DNA of 12,914 nucleotides from JAHFJU01 sp964354865 (GTDB lineage: Bacteria; Patescibacteriota; Gracilibacteria; UBA1369; UM-FILTER-53-11): positions 1-12,914 of the forward strand of contig CAYHBN010000047.1 of NCBI GenBank assembly GCA_964354865.1. Reading direction: 5' to 3'. The notes under the pieces were generated by a model. That model was not told where the DNA came from, did not search any database, and worked only from the letters and a program-made list of their open reading frames with translations. Each line of letters starts with the position of its first letter. The first letter of the stretch is position 1. This document shows positions 7,301-12,914 of the stretch, piece by piece. The position numbers were made by a program, and so were the translations under genes.

Positions 7301-8308
7301 ATGAACACCTCTCCACAGACTTTAGAGACGACCATATCTTTTTCAGAACCACTGAGAATTTGTGTAAAAAATGGACGAGGCGGCGCCCCTCATCCTGAAC
7401 TAAAAAGACTCATCAACGAAATAAAAGCCGCACTCGATACAATGAGTGCCTCTCTTATTAGTGCAGGCGAAATGCCGCCCTCAGATACTTTTTCAGCAGT
7501 ATTTGGTAACGGCGAAAATCCATTAAGTATTTCACGTCGAATTTCAGGAAGACTTGATCCTAAAAATTTAAGCCCCGTAAACCAAGCAGCCATCGCATTT
7601 GAAAATATGACGAGGGCTGTCGAGTCACAGTATAGAGAAACATTCGAAGGCTCACACGGATTAACCATTTCTCTCTCTGAACAAATAACACAAACTGGTC
7701 TTGCAGAAGTGCGCATGTGTATCGACCCAAAAAATAAGAATGGAGAATCAAGACTTTCGGGAAAAGGAAAACTAGAACTCTGTGTTGTATTACCAAAAAC
7801 AAGGACAAATGGAGACACCGATATGCAGGTGTATCCATTTCACAAACTCACCTCTGAAGTTGCTCACATGCAGAAATTATATCCTGTGGGACTACCCGAG
7901 AATGGCTTTGGCCGAGCGCGAAACGCACCCATGGAGTTAATAAGCAATCCACGTTTATTTGCGTTACTAAAACCAGACACCCCTCGTGGCAGCGGCGCAG
8001 GGCAACTGTCATACGGAGAAAAACCGATGAATCATATTCTTCAAGAAACTACCGTACTGCAAAACGAGGCAACCGCGACATCGGTGAGAGTACTGAATAA
8101 AGAACGATTCTTAGAATATTGGGCAACTCTCGACCCCGAAATGAACCGCTACTGCAGAAGCGCAGACCCACGTTTTACAAGTCCGTATGCGCATGGGTAC
8201 TATGTTTTTAGCGAGCTTGAACCACGTCCAAAAAGAGACCTTCTCGCCGTATTAAAAAATCGTATCCACCACCAACAGACCGCTGAGTGCGATCAGCATA
8301 ACGACTGA
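7301..8308 (+). CDS. Unknown soluble protein
   Basis: 335 residues, ATG start directly behind a promoter, TGA stop. I do not recognise it. No signal peptide or membrane span; predicted cytoplasmic. The N-terminal part (about 30-115) looks helical. Residues 118-182 alternate strand-like stretches (LTISLSEQ, AEVRMCID, KLELCVVLP). The second half has a Gly/Pro-rich turn, KPDTPRGSGAGQ (224-235), and an aromatic C-terminal region, RFTSPYAHGYYVFSELEPRP (291-310). A distant relation of the strand region to the repeated module next door is possible but I cannot show it. Its last 57 bases overlap, on the opposite strand, the end of the NRAMP transporter gene. It is the third gene of an A+T-leaning block between pdxS and the metal transport unit. 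Confidence 0.82.
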   Translation: MNTSPQTLETTISFSEPLRICVKNGRGGAPHPELKRLINEIKAALDTMSASLISAGEMPPSDTFSAVFGNGENPLSISRRISGRLDPKNLSPVNQAAIAFENMTRAVESQYRETFEGSHGLTISLSEQITQTGLAEVRMCIDPKNKNGESRLSGKGKLELCVVLPKTRTNGDTDMQVYPFHKLTSEVAHMQKLYPVGLPENGFGRARNAPMELISNPRLFALLKPDTPRGSGAGQLSYGEKPMNHILQETTVLQNEATATSVRVLNKERFLEYWATLDPEMNRYCRSADPRFTSPYAHGYYVFSELEPRPKRDLLAVLKNRIHHQQTAECDQHND

Positions 8309-9520
8309 AATCCACGCAATTACGTTGTACCAAGGCTTGTTGACGTATTTTCCCATAAGCCATTTTTTATTGACCAACTTGATGATGAAAATAAGAACCG
8401 GCGCGAGCAATATTCCGTTAATTACCTGAGCGACGAGCATTATTTTAACGAGCGGAACCGATGGGAAAAGCAGTGGGATTGCACCAGCAACAATCAGAAA
8501 CGTAAAAATACCATAATAGACAGGTGCCTCTTTGAAAGTCTTATCTAGGCCTGATTCGAATCCTAAACCTTCACAGACATAGTAAGCCGTAGCAATCGGA
8601 ACGATCATTGCCCCAAGCAGTGATGCATTCAAGAGCCCAATCGCAAATAGATATTCCGCAGCATTCCCGGCCAACGGGCCAAGTGCAAGCGCTGCATCTG
8701 ATGCGTCTTTTATTGTAATACCAGCTACAAAAAGCGTCGCAGCGGCCGCAATCATGATGAAGGCAGAGATAATAATTGAAAGAATTGAACCAAAGATTAT
8801 ATCGAATTTAACGTATTTATATTGTTCAATTTTAATTGATTTCTCTACGGTAGAAGCTTGTAAGTAAAACTGCATCCATGGAGCGATCGTCGTACCAACA
8901 AGACCAATAATCATAAATACATATCCATGATCAAATTTTAGCGTCGGTATAAAAGAATTTCGAGCCACTAACGACCAATCCGGGTGAGCTAACACTCCTG
9001 AAATAATGTACGAAATAAAAAGAAATGCACCAACCAAAAAAACTTTTTCGGCGATTCGATAATTTGTTTTTATAATGAGCAACCAAATAAGGATTCCAAA
9101 CAAGGGAACACTGATAAATCGTGGAATCGAAAAAATCTCGAGAGCACCGGCGATACCTGCAAACTCAGACATAACCGTTGAAATATTCGCAAGAAACAAG
9201 CCGAACAATATAAAAAAGGCAACTCGTGCGCCGTACACTTCACGAATCAAATCTGCAAGACCTTTGCCTGAAACTACTCCCATACGACCACACATTTCTT
9301 GAACAATCACGAGCACAACTGCAATAATTATCATTACCCACAACAAAGAATATCCATAGTGAGCACCGGCAACAGAATAGGTAGTAACTCCTCCGGCATC
9401 GTTACCGGCAGCGGCAGCAATTATTCCCGGCCCTATAATTGCCAGAAAGGGGAGTATTGAGCGAAATCGTTCTTTTAGTGCAGAGAGCAAGGGGGAGAGT
9501 GTAAGGGAATTAGGAAGCAA
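8252..9520 (-). CDS. NRAMP-family divalent metal transporter, NRMT-like (probably Mg2+)
   Basis: Inner-membrane, LeuT-fold metal importer of 422 residues with about 11 hydrophobic segments. TM1 starts IIGPGIIAAAAGNDAGG (28-44). Where classical Mn/Fe NRAMPs have DPGN, this has D41-A42-G43-G44. TM6 reads GLVGTTIAPWMQFYLQAS (206-223), with A213-P214-W215 in place of M-P-H. Loss of the metal-binding Asn and of the Met sulphur are the changes I recall for NRAMP-related magnesium transporters (Clostridium, Eggerthella NRMT), so I infer Mg2+ rather than Mn2+ and do not name it mntH. The start is TTG at 9520, 4 nt after the stop of the preceding gene, whose product carries MgtE's Mg2+-sensing domains. 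That spacing indicates one transcript and probably coupled translation. A TTG ten codons further in is an alternative start. The 3' end overlaps the end of the 7301 gene. Confidence 0.93.
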   Translation of the reverse strand: MLPNSLTLSPLLSALKERFRSILPFLAIIGPGIIAAAAGNDAGGVTTYSVAGAHYGYSLLWVMIIIAVVLVIVQEMCGRMGVVSGKGLADLIREVYGARVAFFILFGLFLANISTVMSEFAGIAGALEIFSIPRFISVPLFGILIWLLIIKTNYRIAEKVFLVGAFLFISYIISGVLAHPDWSLVARNSFIPTLKFDHGYVFMIIGLVGTTIAPWMQFYLQASTVEKSIKIEQYKYVKFDIIFGSILSIIISAFIMIAAAATLFVAGITIKDASDAALALGPLAGNAAEYLFAIGLLNASLLGAMIVPIATAYYVCEGLGFESGLDKTFKEAPVYYGIFTFLIVAGAIPLLFPSVPLVKIMLVAQVINGILLAPVLIFIIKLVNKKWLMGKYVNKPWYNVIAWISVVMLIALSGLLVVDTIF

Positions 9521-9524
9521 AAAA

Positions 9525-10838
9525 TCAATTTTCTTCGTCTTGCAACAGTGGCAAAACGTCGTCGACGGTAATCACGCCAACAAGCGTTTTTTTAGGCCCT
9601 ACAACGGGAATTTCGATTAAATTATATTTGGTGAATTTTTCGATAACTTCATCGACGTGTTCTTTTCGGCGTGCAAACAACGGTTCGTCATCTTTCACCA
9701 ATGAACTTAATTGCGTATTTGGTTCAGCAAAAATCAGATCGCGAATTGATATAACTCCTTCTAATTCATCTTTCGGGCCGACGATATATACGTAGAAAAC
9801 CTGAGACACTTGGTCTTTCATCTTTCGCAATTCTTCAACAGCGCGAGCAACCGTTGTTTTGCAGGGCAAAGCGATAAACTCGGTGTTCATAATACTACCA
9901 GCAGTGTCTTCTTTAAATTTCAAAAGCTCACGGATTTCTTGCGCGTCTCCCAGTTTCATCGCGTTTAAAACCTGTCGCATACGTCGTGCAGGCAATTCAG
10001 CAACGATGTCAGTCGCCGAGTCGGGCGACAATCGCTCGAGCATTTTAGAGAGCATGTCATCTTTAAATCGTTCGAGTAATTCTTTACGCACATCTGGCTC
10101 GAGCTCTTCGATCGTGCGTGCCATTTGCTCCATCGGCAAAGTCTGCAATATCGAAAGTCGTTCAAATTGATCAAGATCGCTCACAATGTCGGCGAGGTCA
10201 GCAGGGTGCATGCTTTTTAGCTCTTCTTGAGCCACATTCAAGGTGATTTGATGACGCAAACGAGCGGGGAGCGGATCAATATATTTGCTTGGCAACAACG
10301 TGTTTGGAAATCCTTTTTTAAAAAGTGAAGCAATTGCCATAACCGTACCTTCAAGACCAATACGACGAAGCAATCCGCGCACACCAATGTCTGCCGCGAC
10401 GACCAAAAGTTCGCTTTGTACGGCCACAATTTTAACATCGTTTACACGAACAACGCGATGTTCTGCGGTGTCGACAATTTGCTGATCAAGAAAATCTCGC
10501 TTGAGTCGAAGCTCGGTGTCGTCATACTCAATCGTTGTAATATCGGGAATATTTTTTTTCAGAGTAATGCTAATCGGATCATTTTCAATCGACCGAACGA
10601 GGCTCCATGGCACAATAACGCGCTCACCATGCTTCGTGCGTATACGAACCTTCGTCACAATGAAACTCTCTTTATATGGCTTCACAATAAAATCCCTAAA
10701 AACACCGTACAGTTCTTCGTTAAGCCCATACACAGGTTTGCCTATAAGCGTTGAAAGGTAAAATTCAGAGAAAAAAGACACGAGAAGGTAAGGATTATTG
10801 ATGGCTGGTAGCTCGCCCATTTTCCTTGTAGAATGCAT
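9525..10838 (-). CDS. Soluble PRC-barrel / MgtE-N / CBS-pair protein, likely Mg2+ sensor for the adjacent transporter
   Basis: 437 residues with no membrane segment. Order of domains: PRC-barrel 1 (about 27-95, LIGKPVYGLNEELYGVFRDF), a second PRC-like unit (about 113-165), an MgtE N-domain superhelix (about 203-310, with SMHPADLADIVSDLD and repeated 'L-x-x-L-P/SPD' turns) and a CBS pair (about 315-432), joined by EDTAGSIMNTEF (310-321), the hallmark linker of MgtE. In MgtE these domains bind Mg2+ and close the channel when Mg2+ is high. Here the channel is absent and the next gene, 4 nt on, is an NRAMP transporter, so I infer control in trans. ATG 10838 is used; ATG 10820 (MGELPAINN) is equally plausible. 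ATG 10838 overlaps the upstream pdxT ATG at 10833 in the palindrome ATGCAT. No convincing promoter was found inside pdxT. Confidence 0.92.
   Translation of the reverse strand: MHSTRKMGELPAINNPYLLVSFFSEFYLSTLIGKPVYGLNEELYGVFRDFIVKPYKESFIVTKVRIRTKHGERVIVPWSLVRSIENDPISITLKKNIPDITTIEYDDTELRLKRDFLDQQIVDTAEHRVVRVNDVKIVAVQSELLVVAADIGVRGLLRRIGLEGTVMAIASLFKKGFPNTLLPSKYIDPLPARLRHQITLNVAQEELKSMHPADLADIVSDLDQFERLSILQTLPMEQMARTIEELEPDVRKELLERFKDDMLSKMLERLSPDSATDIVAELPARRMRQVLNAMKLGDAQEIRELLKFKEDTAGSIMNTEFIALPCKTTVARAVEELRKMKDQVSQVFYVYIVGPKDELEGVISIRDLIFAEPNTQLSSLVKDDEPLFARRKEHVDEVIEKFTKYNLIEIPVVGPKKTLVGVITVDDVLPLLQDEEN
10829..10834 (+). promoter_or_regulatory. pdxT: Weak candidate -10 box for pdxT
   Basis: TAGAAT lies 7 nt before ATG 10842, the same geometry as the promoter of the 7301 gene. 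However, no good -35 box lies 16-18 bp upstream, so it is only a candidate. It falls inside the N-terminal codons of the divergent sensor gene if that gene starts at 10838. Confidence 0.25.
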
Positions 10839-10841
10839 GCC

Positions 10842-11504
10842 ATGTCAACCCAGAATAAGGTTAAAATCGGGGTACTCGCCATTCAAGGATCGTTTGCGGA
10901 ACATATCGACATGCTGTCGCGCATTGGTGTGCATGCAATTGAGGTGAGAACGATAGAGGATTTGGACAAAGTAGATGGCTTAATCATGCCCGGTGGCGAG
11001 TCTACAACGATTGGAAAATTGATGAAGATTTATGGATTGGATGAGGAGATAAAACGGAGAGCAAACCCTAATTCTCTTTCTCCCTCACTCCCTAAATCTC
11101 TTGCCCGCCCCCTCACCATCTGGGGAACCTGCGCTGGTGCTATTTTGTTGGCAAAAGAGGTTGCCGCACCGCGCCCCGATATTCTAGAGCTCATGGATAT
11201 TTCAATTACCCGCAACGTCTACGGCCCACAAATTGAGAGCTTTGAGACAACGATTTCAATTCCGAAAATTTCGAAGAAACCTGTTGGGGCTGTTTTTATT
11301 CGCGCACCAAAAATAACGAGGGTGGGGAAGGGAGTAGAGATACTTGGGTCACATTCAGAACAAAATGGGAACAAGGAACTGGCTTCGCCAGTTCTGGTGC
11401 AGTATAATAACCTCCTCGCATCGACCTTTCATCCCGAGTTGACCGACGATACGAGCGTGCACGAATATTTTGTTTCACTCACACAAGATTATGCAGAAAA
11501 ATAA
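10842..11504 (+). CDS. pdxT: Pyridoxal 5'-phosphate synthase, glutaminase subunit PdxT (Pdx2)
   Basis: Class I glutamine amidotransferase that hydrolyses glutamine and channels ammonia to PdxS. ATG 10842 gives 220 residues starting MSTQNKVKIGVLAIQGS; ATG 10833 would add MHA. The triad is complete: Cys in WGTCAGAILLAKEV (97 in the 220-residue form), and His and Glu in TFHPELTDD (197, 199). The PGGEST loop and the ESFETTI region are also present. It is longer than the roughly 195-residue norm because of two non-conserved segments. One is a Ser/Pro/Leu-rich stretch just before the nucleophile (about 75-90, encoded by a C/T-rich tract at 11067-11115); the other, at about 175-184, contains a perfect DNA hairpin. 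It heads a pdxT-folE-recR run and starts back to back with the Mg2+ sensor gene. Confidence 0.96.
   Translation: MSTQNKVKIGVLAIQGSFAEHIDMLSRIGVHAIEVRTIEDLDKVDGLIMPGGESTTIGKLMKIYGLDEEIKRRANPNSLSPSLPKSLARPLTIWGTCAGAILLAKEVAAPRPDILELMDISITRNVYGPQIESFETTISIPKISKKPVGAVFIRAPKITRVGKGVEILGSHSEQNGNKELASPVLVQYNNLLASTFHPELTDDTSVHEYFVSLTQDYAEK
11376..11394 (+). repeat. Perfect 8-bp inverted repeat inside pdxT
   Basis: GAACTGGC (11376-11383), loop TTC, GCCAGTTC (11387-11394). It encodes ELASPV in a stretch where standard PdxT proteins have no matching residues, so it looks like a small palindromic element inserted in frame. No T run follows, so it is not a terminator. Confidence 0.7.
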
Positions 11505-12099
11505 GAAGCCCGTTGCAATTTCAACCGTTGAACGCGTAAAAAAACTCCGCCCGAAATTAGAAGATAACGTTCGTTTTTTAATCGATGCAATTGGTGAAGA
11601 TAATCAAAGGGAAGGATTGAAAGACACACCACGACGCGTGGTAGATGCCTTTACGAAGATCTTTAGCGGCTACGGCCAGGATCCTAAAAAAATCGCGACG
11701 ACGTTTAACGCTGAAAATTATGACGAGATGATTGTCGTTCGTGACATAGAATTTTATTCAAATTGTGAGCATCACATGCTCCCATTCTTCGGCAAAGCGC
11801 ACATTGGATACATTCCCAATAAAAAAATTATCGGACTTTCAAAAATTCCACGCGTGGTCGATATTTTCGCTCGCAGACTGCAAAATCAAGAACGATTAAC
11901 TATGAATATCGCTGAAACTCTTCGCGAGTTAATTGATCCGAGGGGAGTTGGAGTGGTCATTGAGGCAGAACATTTGTGTGTAAAATCACGTGGCGTAGAA
12001 AAGCAAAATGCGAAGGTAGTGACCTCTGCAATGCTCGGTTTATTTAAGAAAAAACTGAATACTCGGAACGAGTTTTTGCGGCTTATTAATCACGCGTAA
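11491..12099 (+). CDS. folE: GTP cyclohydrolase I, type IA
   Basis: Converts GTP to 7,8-dihydroneopterin triphosphate, the first step of folate (and other pterin or deazapurine) synthesis; a cytoplasmic zinc enzyme that works as a toroidal decamer. 202 residues from ATG 11491, which overlaps the pdxT end by 14 nt and so suggests coupled translation; an in-frame TTG at 11470 is possible but less likely. Zinc ligands C92 and H95 lie in FYSNCEHHMLPF and C163 in AEHLCVKSRGV; H94 and H161 correspond to the catalytic histidines. Also present are GLKDTPRRV (42-50), IGLSKIPRVVDIFARRLQ (114-131) and the C-terminal NEFLRLI. The protein is full length with nothing missing. Whether the product goes to folate or queuosine cannot be told here. 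Confidence 0.97.
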   Translation: MQKNKKPVAISTVERVKKLRPKLEDNVRFLIDAIGEDNQREGLKDTPRRVVDAFTKIFSGYGQDPKKIATTFNAENYDEMIVVRDIEFYSNCEHHMLPFFGKAHIGYIPNKKIIGLSKIPRVVDIFARRLQNQERLTMNIAETLRELIDPRGVGVVIEAEHLCVKSRGVEKQNAKVVTSAMLGLFKKKLNTRNEFLRLINHA

Positions 12100-12119
12100 T
12101 CGCACCGCCCCCCAAACTA

Positions 12120-12725
12120 ATGCTCCCAAAATCCATTCAAAAAGTTGTAGCAAATTTAAGCAAGTTGCCTGGCATTGGTAAAAAAACCGCCCAGCGCTAT
12201 GCCTATTTTTTGCTGCGTGCACACAAGGGTCTCGCGCGCGAACTGGGAGATTCCCTCATGAAAATGGGCGAAGAAATGCAACTCTGTACCGAATGTTTTT
12301 TACTGAGCGACAACGCGCTGTGCATTGTCTGCAAAAACATGAACCGCGAAAAATCGCTTATCTGCGTGGTCGAAAGCGTCTTCGACGCCGAGGCAATTGA
12401 ACGCTCTGGCGAGTTTCATGGTGTGTATCACGTACTGCATGGTCGCATTTCTCCACTCGAAGGCACCATGCCCGACGACTTAAAAATCCTCGAACTACTC
12501 GCGCGAATCGAAAAAAAGATTTTAGAAAATGAACCGATCGAAATTATTTTGGCCACGAATCCTTCAAGCGAAGGCGAAGCAACGGCGATTTATCTGCATC
12601 AACTATTAAAACCACTCGGCGTTAATGTAACACGCATCGCAACCGGCATTCCCATTGGCGCAGATCTCGAATATGCCGACGAGGTGACGCTTGCGAGAGC
12701 AATGAAGGGCAGGCATTTATTTTGA
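12120..12725 (+). CDS. recR: Recombination mediator RecR
   Basis: Works with RecF and RecO to load RecA on SSB-coated gapped DNA; forms a ring clamp in the cytoplasm. 201 residues, the usual length. Helix-hairpin-helix KLPGIGKKTAQRYA (15-28), a four-cysteine zinc finger (C56, C59, C68, C71), then a Toprim domain (about 79-175) with ICVVES (81-86) and ATNPSSEGEATA (145-156), and the C-terminal TGIPIGADLEYADEVTLARAMKGR. The start is 20 nt after the folE stop, without Shine-Dalgarno but with six C in the gap, so it probably belongs to the pdxT-folE transcript. dnaX and the YbaB gene, common recR neighbours, are not here. It ends TGA, which shows TGA is a stop in this genome. Its stop is two bases from the stop of a small convergent frame. 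Confidence 0.97.
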   Translation: MLPKSIQKVVANLSKLPGIGKKTAQRYAYFLLRAHKGLARELGDSLMKMGEEMQLCTECFLLSDNALCIVCKNMNREKSLICVVESVFDAEAIERSGEFHGVYHVLHGRISPLEGTMPDDLKILELLARIEKKILENEPIEIILATNPSSEGEATAIYLHQLLKPLGVNVTRIATGIPIGADLEYADEVTLARAMKGRHLF

Positions 12726-12727
12726 TC

Positions 12728-12847
12728 TCACCGTTTTTTAAGGCTTTCTAAGTAGAGATCCGCCTTTGGATTTTTCATGGCCATTCCGAACTTAAGAGCA
12801 CTATCAAGCCAATCAAGTTTTGCTTTAACAGAAGAGTACTTCCACAT
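12728..12847 (-). CDS. Small unknown frame; longer version broken at an A8 tract
   Basis: From ATG 12847 it encodes 39 residues (MWKYSSVKAKLDWLDSALKF then a Lys/Leu-rich tail ending ESLKKR). The coding-like frame continues upstream for 13 codons (TIQQIGFDPETLK) to base 12886, where it meets a run of eight A. One base fewer in that run would join it to ATG 12896, which has GGAG 4 nt before it, giving one 55-residue protein. So this is either a frameshifted or miscounted small gene, a slippage-controlled one, or a shorter real gene. The K-L-x-W-L-x-x-A pattern reminds me of small proteins encoded beside nucleotidyltransferase or toxin-antitoxin genes, but the neighbour lies outside the window. 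Confidence 0.5.
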   Translation of the reverse strand: MWKYSSVKAKLDWLDSALKFGMAMKNPKADLYLESLKKR

Positions 12848-12885
12848 CTTAAGAGTTTCGGGATCAAATCCTATTTGTTGAATAG

Positions 12886-12904
12886 TTTTTTTTCATAGAT
12901 CTCC
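12886..12904 (-). promoter_or_regulatory. Shine-Dalgarno, ATG and A8 tract of the small right-edge gene
   Basis: Minus strand: GGAG (12904-12901), 4-nt gap, ATG (12896-12894), then eight A (12893-12886). In the written frame the ATG opens only a 10-codon peptide ending TGA. The good ribosome site argues that the ATG is the true start of the frame that continues after the A run. Confidence 0.5.
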
Positions 12905-12914
12905 AAAGTAATTT

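Noticed and set aside
11470..11490. TTG start for folE
   Set aside because: ATG 11491 gives a normal-length enzyme with a smaller overlap with pdxT; the seven extra residues have no family match.
1..12914. CRISPR arrays, tRNA/rRNA genes, insertion sequences, riboswitches
   Set aside because: I saw no spaced direct repeats of CRISPR size, no cloverleaf with CCA end, no transposase and no aptamer consensus I could recognise.

Overview
This window reads as chromosomal DNA of an uncultivated bacterium, and my best guess is a candidate phylum such as Patescibacteria (CPR). The evidence is small core biosynthetic genes packed tightly, most starts lacking a Shine-Dalgarno sequence, two strong promoters whose -10 box lies almost on the start codon, and an unusual transporter/sensor pair. 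TGA is a normal stop codon (recR and two of the hypothetical genes end on it), so the recoded Gracilibacteria/Absconditabacteria code is excluded. The phylum is an inference; no rRNA or ribosomal protein gene is present.

Layout, left to right. Bases 2-1588 hold the C-terminal half of carB, of the eukaryote-CAD-like type. Bases 1708-2745 encode an unknown protein with a possible ADP-ribosyltransferase-like pattern, behind its own promoter. Convergent to it, at 2790-3665 on the minus strand, is a secreted lipoprotein with an Asp-Ala-Gly linker and six further cysteines. A divergent control region (3666-3860) holds promoters for the lipoprotein and for pdxS, then three tandem 9-nt repeats and a run of nine C touching the pdxS start codon. 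pdxS (3861-4868) has an extra internal segment. Next come three genes of unknown function (4902-8308). The first two share a repeated module of about 140 residues (three copies in total). The second and third each sit behind a near-consensus promoter and look leaderless or nearly so. On the minus strand, 8252-10838 holds a two-gene unit: an NRAMP-family transporter with magnesium-type substitutions in its ion site, and a soluble PRC/MgtE-N/CBS protein that looks like the Mg2+ sensor of MgtE without its channel. Starting back-to-back with that unit is a plus-strand run of pdxT, folE and recR (10842-12725). A small minus-strand reading frame broken at a run of eight A fills the right end.

How the genes work together: pdxS and pdxT encode the two halves of pyridoxal 5'-phosphate synthase but lie about 6 kb apart, separated by the unknown genes and the metal transport unit. 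carB (pyrimidine/arginine precursor), folE (folate/pterin entry step) and recR (recombinational repair) are ordinary housekeeping functions. The most interesting parts are the metal transport unit, the module-repeat gene family with its start-adjacent promoters, and the pdxS leader.
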